A stretch of 36,250 bases of DNA from Verrucomicrobiota bacterium (lineage in GTDB: Bacteria > Verrucomicrobiota > Verrucomicrobiia > Limisphaerales > JACRJZ01). Location of the stretch: assembly GCA_016219875.1 (NCBI GenBank), contig JACRJZ010000152.1, positions 1 through 36,250 of the forward strand, in the 5' to 3' direction. This document shows, one piece after another, positions 10,001 through 17,388 of the stretch. The notes under the pieces are model-generated. The model saw only the letters and a list, made by a program, of their open reading frames with translations. It had not been told where the DNA came from and searched no databases. The stretch's first letter is position 1; the number at the start of each line of letters is the position of its first letter. The position numbers and the translations under genes were made by a program.

Positions 10001-11500
10001 AGTGCCCACGAAGTTGGAAACCGAGATGGCGCCCACGTTCTGGATCGCACCGTTGAGCGTGAGGTTCTGCACGGCGAGGTTGGCGAGGTTGCTGAGCGCG
10101 CCGTTGAGCAACAAGTTCGAGACCGTAACCGTGCCGGCGTTCTGCACCGAACCGCTCGCAACCGTGAGGACGTCCGCCGTGAGATCGCCGGGGGCGGCGT
10201 CGCCGGCCGGCTGGAGATCGAGCGTGCCGTTGTTCGTGATCAGGATCGTGCTCGTGCCGCCGCCATCGACGACATTCCCCATCACATTGACCGTGCCGCC
10301 GCGGAGGTTGAGCGTGCCGTTGGCGAAACCGCCTACGGCCGTTGCGGAGCCGACGAAGCGGCCCAAGCGCAGGTCGTTGCTGACGAGCAGGGAGGCGGCG
10401 CTGCCCACGTTCAACGTGCCGGTGGCGCGGCCGTTGTTCTGGACGCTTTGGTAACCGACTTCGACCGTGTTCGCCACGATGGAGCCGTCGGTGTAAGTGA
10501 GCGTGCCGGTGGACGTGCCGAGGTTGGTGCCGCCGGAGAACGCATAACTGGCCGCCACGCGGAGTGTGTTGACCACCACGTCCAGCGTGCCGCCCGTGAA
10601 GTCTGCCGTGCCGTTGCACGCCGAGCCGGTGTTGCCGGTGCCGTTCTCGGCGATGCTCCATTTGGTCATCGGGCCGTCGCCGGTGCGGTTGCGCAGGACC
10701 AGCGAGGAGCCGGGCCAGGCGCTGCTGAAGCGCGCCCAGGCCCCGCTGCACTTGTAGCCGCCCACGGTCCACAACTCCGTGTTGACCGTGTTCCGTTCGC
10801 CGAGCACGAGGAGGTTCGTGCCGCAGTTCTGGGAGCCGGAGCCTTGGAGAATGCCGTTGGCGCCGTTGCAGGTGATGACGTTGTGGCGGGCCAGATACAG
10901 CCGGCCTTCCGGCGTGTTGTTGGGCGTGCCCGCGCCGTTGCCGGCCAGGTTGATGTCCCGCACGTCCGCCTGGAAGGTTTCAAGGCCGGACAGATCCAGC
11001 GTCGCCATGTGTCCGCCGCTGGCGCTGCCGACGTTGTGGCGCTGGCTGACGAGGAGGGGCGCGTTCGTGGCGCTGGCGATGGCCAGCGTGCCGAGGCCAG
11101 AGATCGTGGCGTAAATCGTCTGGTTGGCGTTGGTAGTGGAGGCACCGACGGCCAGGACGTTGGCCGTGCCGGAACTCGCCAGCGTGAGCGTCATGCCCGC
11201 CTCGATGCGCGTGTGGTGGAAGCCGGCCGTATTGGTGTAGGCCAGAGACTGAATGGCGAGGCTGGCATCGACGACGTTGTTCGACGCGCCGGCCGGCCCG
11301 GCGCCGCCCGTCGTGTTGGCCGAGCCGAAGACCGTGTCGGTCGTGGCCGTGGGCACGCCGCCCGACCAATTGTCGAGATTGGACCAGGCCCGGTCGCCCG
11401 CGGCGCCGGACCAGACGCTGGCGGCAGCGTGGAGGGTTTGGGTTTGGGAGAAGAGCGCGCACAGCGCGCCGCCGAGGAAGACCAGTTTGTTCATGCGCAT
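7046..11500 (-). CDS. Exported autotransporter-associated beta-strand repeat protein
   Basis: 1484-aa exported protein rich in G, T, N and S. The frame stays open upstream to 12010, but that stretch overlaps the divergent PQQ gene. The signal peptide MRMNKLVFLGGALCALFSQ fixes the start at 11500 (or 11494). The body is a beta-helix-like array. Recognisable PATR-type units of the form LVL-x-G-x-N-x-YTG-x-T-x-[IV]-x-x-GTL occur near residues 727, 960 and 1230. The last 65 residues form the module common in Verrucomicrobiota (LSWP, then FxLQ, ending VFFRLIKR), similar in style to the end of the downstream lamin-tail protein. No outer-membrane beta-barrel translocator is visible, so it is probably not a classical autotransporter. 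It is likely a cell-surface or extracellular fibre-like protein co-transcribed with the lamin-tail gene. Family call is firm; function is unknown. Confidence 0.9.
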   Translation of the reverse strand: MRMNKLVFLGGALCALFSQTQTLHAAASVWSGAAGDRAWSNLDNWSGGVPTATTDTVFGSANTTGGAGPAGASNNVVDASLAIQSLAYTNTAGFHHTRIEAGMTLTLASSGTANVLAVGASTTNANQTIYATISGLGTLAIASATNAPLLVSQRHNVGSASGGHMATLDLSGLETFQADVRDINLAGNGAGTPNNTPEGRLYLARHNVITCNGANGILQGSGSQNCGTNLLVLGERNTVNTELWTVGGYKCSGAWARFSSAWPGSSLVLRNRTGDGPMTKWSIAENGTGNTGSACNGTADFTGGTLDVVVNTLRVAASYAFSGGTNLGTSTGTLTYTDGSIVANTVEVGYQSVQNNGRATGTLNVGSAASLLVSNDLRLGRFVGSATAVGGFANGTLNLRGGTVNVMGNVVDGGGTSTILITNNGTLDLQPAGDAAPGDLTADVLTVASGSVQNAGTVTVSNLLLNGALSNLANLAVQNLTLNGAIQNVGAISVSNFVGTGAISSMAGALTVAENGKVTVGANGAASTLAIGGSLVLNNSNVLDFDLASEPAPGGGTNDLIQVDGNLTLSGTITVSLNFMGTPPVTPATYVLIRYSGTLNSTATFVAAGPRYQFTFDTGTPGEVRLVVSGSGMPADLEWYPAYTDQVWDVNGRASWYNLATTLDERFYQADNVLFSDLGDVWPTVTIMGTVKPTAVVVESSVIDYTLAGPGSISGPATLTKRGTPTLVLSNANDYTGATTIESGTIRVGSSTALGATNAGTSIASGAVLDLNGQNLGFETITVRGAGPSGAGAIINSLPGTGFAPGLKRVILADNTTFGGDGRWDIRDSEGGLAGNGFTLTKAGANNMSLKALGETALGDIQINSGLVYFEGNTTMGDPARNLTVNAGGTLGFYSTGTNPLNKLLHLAGGSVSNGAGNNAFFGPVLLDGPSNTFDFASGALTLFGPVTGANSLTKGTASGTLVLAGTNDYPATFVLGGTLGLSNSLALGATHNVVVTTTTGGSGLTGSRVTLWGNVTIPPGVSLSMPSDLTGNLRSTFYSDGPGPNEWQGPVTLNGNNIINFAATTNAPLTLSGPVMGNNFAGVMFMRGTITAGGTIAGTVSMGTSTLGVTDNTFWKVNSVGNVWGITSIAYGSITLGADNALPATATLSLGQNSTADGGTLDLAGFNQQVGALTVAGAPTKQFIGNSSTNRDSTLTFAGTGTSVFGGAIVDAVGGGTRRVGLTVASGSLVLGGDNIYTGPTVISGGTLIVVPTGSVSATLVFDVQEAGRLEASAAPNFTIGPGQTLMGNGVVAGTVTVAPGGTLSPGGANDALTLQGALVLQGNVVMDILKTGPALRSDAVLGLTSVSFDGMLTVVAAGDALAAGDRFRLFDASSYSGAFATTNLPALPAGLQWDTSGLTVDGSIQVVSGGADRPTISVMLGGNALDLSWPSEPAGFVLQSQTNALGQGIGTNWWDFTSPGSNRLFLSPVPTNENVFFRLIKR

Positions 11501-11597
11501 GGTTGCTTTGATGATTTCGAGGCCGAAGCTACCAGCCGGCTTCCGGTGGGAGAACAAAAAACTGAATCGCTTGCGCTTGAGCTCTGTTCCGCCAACA
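11501..11597. promoter_or_regulatory. Divergent promoter region between surface-protein and PQQ genes
   Basis: This 97-bp gap separates the start of the minus-strand beta-strand-repeat gene from the start of the plus-strand PQQ-propeller gene, so both promoters should lie here. It contains an A-run near 11555-11561 in otherwise GC-rich DNA. I could not assign convincing -35/-10 boxes, and neither gene has a strong Shine-Dalgarno sequence. The call rests on gene geometry. Confidence 0.4.
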
Positions 11598-13241
11598 ATG
11601 CGCGCCATGTTCACACGAGAAGAACGGCGGCGCGGGCGGCTGGCCGGCGCAGTCCTGACGTCCTGCTTGGCCGCGTCCGTAACCGTCGGCGCCGACCGGC
11701 CCCAGTGGGGCGAGGCGTGGTCCCGCAACATGACCTCGCCGGAGCGGGGCTTGCCGGAGTCGTTCGATCCCAAGACCGGCCGGAACGTCAAGTGGGCCGC
11801 CCGCTTGGGCACGGAGACGCATTCGACGCCGGTCATTGCGCGCGGCCGGGTGTACATCGGCACCAACAACGGCACGCCCCGCGATGCGCGCAACCAAGGC
11901 GACCGCGGCGTGCTGATGTGTTTCGACGAGCGCACGGGCGCGTTCCTGTGGCAGTTCGCCGCGCCCAAGATCAAGACCAGCATGTTCTGGGACTGGCCCA
12001 ACGCCGGCATTTGCTCCCCGGCGACGGTGGAGGAGGACCGCGTCTATCTCATTAGCAATCGCGGCGAGGTCGTGTGCCTCGACGCGCACGGCATGACGAA
12101 CGGCAACGACGGCCCGTATCGCGACGAAGCCACGCACTGCGTTCCGCCGGGCGACGCGCCGCTGGAACCCGGCCAGACCGACGCCGACATCCTCTGGCTC
12201 TTCGACATGGTGAAGACATGCGGCGTGCGCCAGCACGATTCCGCGCACGGCTCCATCCTCATCCACGGCCCCTTCCTCTACGTGAACACGTCCAACGGCG
12301 TCGATGACACCCACAAGCGCATCCAGGCGCCGGACGCGCCGAGCTTGATCGTGCTCGACAAGCGGACGGGTCGCCTCGTCGCGCGGGACGACGAGCACAT
12401 CGGGCCAAGGATTTTTCATTCCACCTGGTCGTCGCCGGCGCTGGCGGAGGTGAACGGCCGCCCCTTGATCCTGTTCTGCGGCGGCGACGGCGTGGTGTAC
12501 GCGTTTGAACCGGTGAAGGCGGACCTGGCCCAGCCGCCTCGTAGCCGCCGGCGTGAGGAGGCTCCATCTTCAAAGGCGGAATTCGATCAGAGCCTCCTCT
12601 CGTCGGCTGCTACTTCTCGAGACGGTTCTGGGCCGGGCGGTACCAATGTCGCCCTGCTGAAGAAAGTCTGGTGGTTCGACTGCGACCCGACGGCGCCCAA
12701 AGAGAACGTCCATCGCTTCAACAGCAACCGCCGGGAAAGCCCCAGCAACGTCAAGAGCATCCCCGTCTTCCACGGCAACCGCGTTTTCGTGACCGTGGGC
12801 GGCGATCTCTGGTGGGGCAAGCACCAGACCTGGCTCCAGTGCATCGACGCCACGAAGACCGGCGACATCACGAAGTCCGGCCAAGTGTGGTCTTGCGAAT
12901 TGGCCCAGCATTGCATGGGCACGCCCGCGGTCCAGGACGGGCTGGTCTTCGTGGGCGACAGCGGGCATCGGCTGCATTGCATCGATGCGGCAACGGGCAC
13001 ACCGCATTGGACCCACGACGTGAAAGGCGAAGTTTGGGCCTCGCCGCTGGTCGCCGATGGCAAGGTCTATTTCGCCACGCGCCGCGGCGAGTTCTTGGTC
13101 TTCGCAGCCAGCAAGGAGAAGAAGCTCTTGAGCGAACTCGATCTCGGCTCGCCGGTCAGCGGAACGCCGGTCGCGGCGAACGGCGTGCTCTACGTGACAA
13201 CCATGCGGCAGCTTTACGCGGTGCAGCAGGCGGCGCGGTGA
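11598..13241 (+). CDS. Exported PQQ-like beta-propeller protein with an internal repeat insertion
   Basis: About 547 aa. The frame is open from 11253, but the signal peptide (MRAMFTREERRRGRLAGAVL, cleavage near ASVTVGA) sets the start at 11598 or 11607. Repeated propeller-blade motifs are visible: THSTPVIARGRVYIGT, GVLMCFDERTGAFLWQF, GTPAVQDGLVFVGDSG, LHCIDAATGTPHWTHD and ASPLVADGKVYFATRRGE. This is the PQQ/BamB-like quinoprotein repeat fold. I see no cytochrome CxxCH motif, and enzymatic PQQ binding is not established, so a periplasmic propeller of unknown substrate is the safest call. At residues about 315-340 the fold is interrupted by a peptide containing SRRREEA, encoded by a 73-bp inverted-repeat element. 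The frame continues intact on both sides. It is convergent with the URO-D-family gene. Confidence 0.85.
   Translation: MRAMFTREERRRGRLAGAVLTSCLAASVTVGADRPQWGEAWSRNMTSPERGLPESFDPKTGRNVKWAARLGTETHSTPVIARGRVYIGTNNGTPRDARNQGDRGVLMCFDERTGAFLWQFAAPKIKTSMFWDWPNAGICSPATVEEDRVYLISNRGEVVCLDAHGMTNGNDGPYRDEATHCVPPGDAPLEPGQTDADILWLFDMVKTCGVRQHDSAHGSILIHGPFLYVNTSNGVDDTHKRIQAPDAPSLIVLDKRTGRLVARDDEHIGPRIFHSTWSSPALAEVNGRPLILFCGGDGVVYAFEPVKADLAQPPRSRRREEAPSSKAEFDQSLLSSAATSRDGSGPGGTNVALLKKVWWFDCDPTAPKENVHRFNSNRRESPSNVKSIPVFHGNRVFVTVGGDLWWGKHQTWLQCIDATKTGDITKSGQVWSCELAQHCMGTPAVQDGLVFVGDSGHRLHCIDAATGTPHWTHDVKGEVWASPLVADGKVYFATRRGEFLVFAASKEKKLLSELDLGSPVSGTPVAANGVLYVTTMRQLYAVQQAAR
12541..12613. repeat. REP pair (BIME-like), family A copy 1, inside PQQ gene
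   Basis: The left arm 12541-12564 begins GTAGCCGCCGGCG and the right arm 12590-12613 ends CGTCGGCTGCTAC. These are 24-nt imperfect inverted arms around a 25-bp spacer. The arm consensus in this window is GTAGCAGCCGACGTGAGGAG followed by GCTC. Each arm has the REP hallmark of a GTAG head followed by a small imperfect hairpin (AGCC...GGCT). This copy is the most diverged of the four and lies inside a coding frame. Confidence 0.8.
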
Positions 13242-13318
13242 AGCCTGCGGGACGGAGTGCAGCCCTGCTCATCCGCAAGGACGCGCCCGAAGATCTCGAC
13301 GCGTTCGCGGCTCCCCGC

Positions 13319-13451
13319 GTAGGACAGGCGTCGCGCCTGTCTCCATTTTCGAGAGTTTCACACACTGTTTGGTGATCGCGGCCGGTCACACGTCCTGCTC
13401 GTACCGGACCCGCCGCACTGAAAACAGAGACAGGCGCGACGCCTGTCCTAC
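13319..13451. repeat. REP pair (BIME-like), family B, between convergent genes
   Basis: The 32-nt arms at 13319-13350 and 13420-13451 are inverted copies matching at 30 of 32 positions. Each arm starts (outer end) with GTAG and is itself a hairpin: GACAGGCG, TCG loop, CGCCTGTC. The pair sits between the ends of the PQQ gene (13241) and the URO-D-family gene (13466). It could act as a bidirectional transcript end or mRNA stabiliser. The remaining intergenic sequence, 13242-13318, shows no gene. The translated form (RRDACPT-type peptides) is familiar to me from Verrucomicrobiota proteins. Confidence 0.82.
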
Positions 13452-13465
13452 GGCTTGGCGACGAC

Positions 13466-14695
13466 TCAGCCCGCGCCGTTCAGCGCGTCGTACATGGCCA
13501 CGATGTTCTCCGGCGGCACGTCGGCGAGAATGTTATGGACTTGCTGGAAGACGTAGCCGCCACCCGGACGCCAGATGTCCGTGAGGCGCTTGACGTGCTC
13601 TCGCACCTGATGGGGCGTGCCTTTGGAAAGGAGTTCCCGCGTATCGCAGCCGCCGCCCCAGAACGTCAGCCGGTCGCCGAAGTCCTTCTTCAACCCCGCC
13701 GGCTCCATCCCGCGGCAGGTGATCTGGACCGGATTGATCGTGTCAAGCCCGACTTCGATGAGATCAGGCAACAGTTCCCGCACGCCGCCGCAGCAGTGGA
13801 GCATGATCTTCACGTCCGCCAATTCCTTGGCGCGCTGCCAGAGGATCTTCTCCCGCGGCTTGAAGAACTCGCGATACATCTTGGGCGACACCTGCGGCCC
13901 GTTCTGCATCCCGAGATCGTCGCCGAAGAGAATGATGTCGATGTGCTCGCCGACGGCGCCGAGGAACCGCTCCAGGTTGGCGAGGTGAATCTCCATGATC
14001 TTGTCGAGAAACTCGTGGGCGCGCGCGGGATGGCCCGCCAGCAGCATGAAGAAGTTGTCGTTGCGGTAAAAGAACTGGCCCATCTCCAGCAGGTTCCCGC
14101 CGAACAGCCCAATGATGGCGCGGTCCGTTTTAGTGCGCAGGGCGCGGGCGCCTTCGGCCAGCACGCGCTCGCCTTCCGCGCCGGCGGCCAGCGGGCCGGG
14201 CGGCGACGCGATGGCGGTCCACATGCTTTGGCGAAACGCGTTCGTTAGGCGGTCGAGGTTGTCGTCCTCAGCGAAGGGGTAATACGACTGCTCGAAGTAG
14301 AGCACGCCGTCGGGCATCCGCGCAATGATCTGGTCGTTCAGGCCGCGAACGACCCACTCGCCGTCGAGCCGCTCGGGCTTCGTCCAGACCGGCACCTGGC
14401 ACGGCGTGCCGTCGGGCAGGACCCAGTCGGCCCAATGCTTGTCTTCCAGTGCGAAGGCGCGGCCGAGTTCAATGGTGTCGATGCCAAAACGTCCGAGCAC
14501 CTCTTCGTCCACAATGGCAAGTTGCTGGACCGGGTCATAGACGCGCAAGGGACGGCCTTCGAGGCCGAAGTATTTGCGGAGTTTAGCGTAGGCAATGGCG
14601 CTGATGCCGGAGGAGCGATGCCCGGAAAGATCCAGGGGAATCCGATCCGGCTCGACGTGGTTCAGCGCGCTGAGAACTCGTTCTCGTGAGGTCAT
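13466..14695 (-). CDS. Uroporphyrinogen decarboxylase (URO-D) family protein
   Basis: 409 aa, cytoplasmic, no signal peptide. The N-terminus MTSRERVLSALNHVEPDRIP is the signature opening of the URO-D/MtaA-like superfamily. The TIM-barrel family includes heme-pathway decarboxylases and corrinoid-dependent methyltransferases. Here HCCGG (H300, C301, C302) followed by GGGCDT (C350) matches the His-x-Cys...Cys zinc site of the cobalamin methyltransferase branch (MtaA/CmuA type) rather than HemE. That points to methyl transfer or demethylation of an unknown substrate, not heme synthesis. It lies 70 bp downstream of the DUF5060 glycosidase-like gene on the same strand, so a shared transcript is plausible. 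Family confidence is high; substrate is unknown. Confidence 0.9.
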   Translation of the reverse strand: MTSRERVLSALNHVEPDRIPLDLSGHRSSGISAIAYAKLRKYFGLEGRPLRVYDPVQQLAIVDEEVLGRFGIDTIELGRAFALEDKHWADWVLPDGTPCQVPVWTKPERLDGEWVVRGLNDQIIARMPDGVLYFEQSYYPFAEDDNLDRLTNAFRQSMWTAIASPPGPLAAGAEGERVLAEGARALRTKTDRAIIGLFGGNLLEMGQFFYRNDNFFMLLAGHPARAHEFLDKIMEIHLANLERFLGAVGEHIDIILFGDDLGMQNGPQVSPKMYREFFKPREKILWQRAKELADVKIMLHCCGGVRELLPDLIEVGLDTINPVQITCRGMEPAGLKKDFGDRLTFWGGGCDTRELLSKGTPHQVREHVKRLTDIWRPGGGYVFQQVHNILADVPPENIVAMYDALNGAG

Positions 14696-14765
14696 GGCTG
14701 GCGCGAGTTGTGCCAGCTTCGGCGCGGGAAAGCAAGAGTTGGGAAAGGCGTGACCACCCTCCGCT

Positions 14766-17072
14766 TCACCGCACGGGAATACTCAAGCGGTTGAGCGGAT
14801 CGGTGCCGGCCCTCTTTTCTTCCGCGTCGGTCCAGCCGTCGCCGTCTTTGTCCGGGTCGGCGTTGTCGCCAATGCCGTCGCCGTCGGTGTCGCGCCATTC
14901 TCTAGGATCGAGCGGGAAAGCGTCCCACGGCACGGCGTTTGCCTTGGGAATACCGTCGTGGTCGAAGTCCATCTCTTCATGGTCGGGAAGGCCGTTCTTG
15001 TTCTTGTCGTCGCCGCGACCGTCGGCGTCGATGTCAGCATCGAAGTTGTCGCCGATGAGGTCGCTGTCCTTGTCGGCCTGTTCTTCGGGGTCGAGCGGGA
15101 AGGCGTCGAGCGCGTCGGGCACGCCGTCGTTGTCGTCGTCGGCATCCAGGTCGTTGGGCTGGCCGTCGTGGTCAATGTCCGGCGCGCCATCGCCGGTGAG
15201 GAGGAGCGCCAAGTCCACTTTGAACGGCGGCACGGCGAACGTCTGTCGCCCGGCGGGAGCCTCGAAGCGGCGGAGGATGGCGGCGTTCTCCGGCGCATAC
15301 CAGTAGCCTTTGACGGCTTTCGGCACCTCCAGCGTCAGGCTCAGGTTCGTGACCGCGTTGGTGTGGTCGGAGAAATGATGGAGGTAAACCGCGGCGTGTT
15401 CCCGTGAAGCCAGCGCCCAGCCGCGCACGGCTTTCGGCTCGGAGAGCGTCACGGACACCATCTGAACGTCCTGGTCAAGCCGGCTGGCGAAATCCTGCAT
15501 CGCATGGACGTACTGCCGTTCTTGCGGGCCGAGCCAGATGTTCATCGAGTGGCCGTCCTTGGCGTAGCTGGTGTTCCAGAAGATGAAAGCGATCTCGTTG
15601 AACAGGGCCGTCCAGTTGCGGAGGCGCATCCGGGTGGCAGAACCGACGTCCCACACGCCGCCGATGCCCGGCCGCTGCAGTTCTTCTTTGGAAGCGGAGT
15701 TGCCTTGTTCGCCCACCACGACCGGCTTCTGGGAGCGTTTCCAGTTGCGCGCGTGCTCGGCGGTGTCCCGGTCGCAGGAGAGGTCGGTGCGGAGGCCCGA
15801 ATACCAATGCGGCGCGTTGATCTCGATGCCCGGCAGCTCCGGGCGCTCCCAACTCGTGGTGATCGGATGCTGATACGGGTCAATCGAGCGCAAGTAGGGC
15901 GTCATGATCTCGTACCAGCGCGCGTCGGCTTTCTGCTCGTTGAGGAATTCCCAAACGTCCACGTAGGCGCCCCAGCGGTTCACGCTGTATTGCACGAAGC
16001 GGCGCAGCTTGGCCATGCCCTCGGCGTTGTCCGGATGGTCGTTGAACACGGGCTGGTAGCCGAACAAGCCGTAGAAAATGCTGAAGCGGTACTGGCGCGC
16101 GCATTCGAGCAACTCGTCCACCATCGCGCCTTGTTGCGGCAGGTAGTGATCGAGGTCGCGGTAGAGTGGCAGCGAGCAGTTCTGCTGCGAGAAGCGGAAC
16201 AAGTTGAATCCGGCCCGGGCGTACTGGCGGAAGTAAACGTCGCCGTTGACGGGATTGCCGGACGGGCCAGGCCGGAACAGCGCGCCGGGCGGTGGGTCGG
16301 GACGCCCTTTGCGATCCAGCCGGAACGGGCCTTCGAGCGACTGCACCGCTAGGACGGACCCAACCCCCGCGCCGTCGTTGATGCACTCCTGGAGGCCGAT
16401 GGGAAAATACGGCGTGCCGTCTTCAAACACCCAGCGGAACGGATTGCCGGGATACGGACGCACGAAGCCATGCCACGACGCGCGGCCCTTCACGCACTCG
16501 AACGCCCCGCTGCCCTCCGCCCGGCCACCGCTGGCGTTCGTGAAGACGTAGGTGTAATTCCATCGCCCCACTTCTCGTGGCGCGAAGCGCGCTTTCCATA
16601 GGTCTTGCTTGGCGAAGTGGTACTCCGTTTGCCGACGTGGCCCGCGGGCGTCCGGCGTGAGACGCGTTCGGATTTCCGGCCCCGACGACGAGCCGTAGTG
16701 AAAGCCTCCGACGCGGACTGGCTTGCCGCTGGGCGCCGTGAAGTTGACGTCCACGCCCACATCGAAGAACGGATCGGCGTAGTGGCCGTCGTGTTGGAAG
16801 CTGAGTTCCAGCACGTCGTAGAGCGGCACCGTGCGGGTGTTCGCGGTGGACTTCACGGCCAGGGCCGCGGCGGACAGCAGCATTGGCGTGGGCAGCACCA
16901 CGGCCAACGCCACGGCAGCCAGCGCGTGTCTGAAGGTTCTGTAGCAGCCGACGTGAGGAGGCTCACGATGATTGCAGAATGCAGAGTGCAGATTGCGGAA
17001 TGGAGTTTGAGCCTCCTCGCGTCGGCTGCTACGTGCGCTCGATGATTTCAGGACCGTCAGAATCGGTTTCAT
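14766..17072 (-). CDS. DUF5060 glycoside-hydrolase-like exported protein with TSP3 tail
   Basis: 768 aa. A DUF5060 beta-sandwich domain (about 75-165, with PFFDV, GFHYGSS and FAPREVGRWNY) precedes a GH5-like TIM-barrel region (about 170-560). Two likely catalytic carboxylates are E379 in WEFLNEQ and E455 in VVVGEQGN, as expected for acid/base and nucleophile of a retaining glycosidase. The C-terminal 140 residues are thrombospondin-type-3 calcium repeats (DxDxDG motifs). DUF5060 proteins act on plant or microbial polysaccharides; the substrate here is not known. The N-terminus is odd. Between the start codon and the hydrophobic signal core (TFRHALAAVALAVVLPTPML) lie about 45 residues encoded by a REP pair and a heptamer array, so signal-peptide function may be altered. 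No better ATG exists ahead of the hydrophobic stretch. Confidence 0.88.
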   Translation of the reverse strand: MKPILTVLKSSSARSSRREEAQTPFRNLHSAFCNHREPPHVGCYRTFRHALAAVALAVVLPTPMLLSAAALAVKSTANTRTVPLYDVLELSFQHDGHYADPFFDVGVDVNFTAPSGKPVRVGGFHYGSSSGPEIRTRLTPDARGPRRQTEYHFAKQDLWKARFAPREVGRWNYTYVFTNASGGRAEGSGAFECVKGRASWHGFVRPYPGNPFRWVFEDGTPYFPIGLQECINDGAGVGSVLAVQSLEGPFRLDRKGRPDPPPGALFRPGPSGNPVNGDVYFRQYARAGFNLFRFSQQNCSLPLYRDLDHYLPQQGAMVDELLECARQYRFSIFYGLFGYQPVFNDHPDNAEGMAKLRRFVQYSVNRWGAYVDVWEFLNEQKADARWYEIMTPYLRSIDPYQHPITTSWERPELPGIEINAPHWYSGLRTDLSCDRDTAEHARNWKRSQKPVVVGEQGNSASKEELQRPGIGGVWDVGSATRMRLRNWTALFNEIAFIFWNTSYAKDGHSMNIWLGPQERQYVHAMQDFASRLDQDVQMVSVTLSEPKAVRGWALASREHAAVYLHHFSDHTNAVTNLSLTLEVPKAVKGYWYAPENAAILRRFEAPAGRQTFAVPPFKVDLALLLTGDGAPDIDHDGQPNDLDADDDNDGVPDALDAFPLDPEEQADKDSDLIGDNFDADIDADGRGDDKNKNGLPDHEEMDFDHDGIPKANAVPWDAFPLDPREWRDTDGDGIGDNADPDKDGDGWTDAEEKRAGTDPLNRLSIPVR
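16941..17032. repeat. REP pair (BIME-like), family A copy 2, in 5' end of glycosidase gene
   Basis: The 24-nt arms at 16941-16964 (GTAGCAGCCGACG...) and 17009-17032 (...CGTCGGCTGCTAC) are near-perfect inverted copies with one mismatch. The 44-bp spacer contains a heptamer array, so one repeat class is nested inside the other. The spacer end TGGAGTTTGAGCC is shared with copy 4, which suggests a common longer ancestor. The element is translated in frame as part of the pre-signal region of the glycosidase-like protein. Confidence 0.85.
16972..17002. repeat. Heptanucleotide array nested in REP pair
   Basis: Units TGCAGAA, TGCAGAG, TGCAGAT and TGCGGAA follow one another with a strict 7-bp period. 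It lies in the spacer of REP pair copy 2. Confidence 0.8.
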
Positions 17073-17183
17073 GGCATGGCTGAAGTCGGCTGTGGACGGA
17101 CCCCTTCTAGTCCAAAGGAAGGAGGGATGTCAAACCCACGAAGCCACCTCGATCCGTTCCGGGCGCAACTTGGCCCTGTCGCC

Positions 17184-17294
17184 GTAGCGCAGACATTCCG
17201 GTCTGCCGTAACGCCGGTTTTCCAACCGGCGAGCGTTGGAAGAGGCCAGCCGGCTGGAAGTTTCATGGGCCTGCCGACTGCAAGTCGGCGCTAC
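17184..17294. repeat. Cluster of four hairpins, REP family C
   Basis: The cluster is bounded by GTAGCGC (17184-17190) and its inverse GCGCTAC (17288-17294). Inside are four short palindromes in a row: CAGAC-attcc-GGTCTG, GCCGGTT-ttcc-AACCGGC, CCAGCCGGCTGG and GCCGACT-gca-AGTCGGC. The outer two are GTAGCG-headed hairpins in inverted orientation, and the second has the near-match head GTAACG. The cluster lies in the 316-bp gap between the divergent glycosidase and integrase genes, just outside the phage element. Confidence 0.78.
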
Positions 17295-17332
17295 AGCAGG
17301 TTGAAAAGCCACATTAAAACGTCACTGTTGTT

Positions 17333-17377
17333 AAGATTTATCAAGATTTTGCTGGTAATCCAGACAGAATCCAGACA
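17333..17377. promoter_or_regulatory. AT-rich direct repeats upstream of the integrase
   Basis: AAGATTT occurs at 17333-17339 and 17343-17349 (10-bp spacing), and AATCCAGACA at 17357-17366 and 17368-17377 (11-bp spacing). The stretch is clearly AT-rich compared with its surroundings and ends just before the integrase start codon. Helically phased short direct repeats next to an integrase gene are typical of recombinase arm sites, directionality-factor sites or operators. Which one applies here is not decidable from this sequence. Confidence 0.4.
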
Positions 17378-17388
17378 AAATCGCCCCC

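Noticed and set aside
11501..12010. N-terminal extension of the beta-strand-repeat protein
   Set aside because: It overlaps the divergent PQQ gene and precedes a clear signal peptide at 11500.
7319..12055. 1578-aa plus-strand open frame
   Set aside because: It is antisense to the beta-strand-repeat gene and has only compositional R/A/G/E-rich sequence. Absence of stops is explained by high GC and the biased codon use of the real gene.
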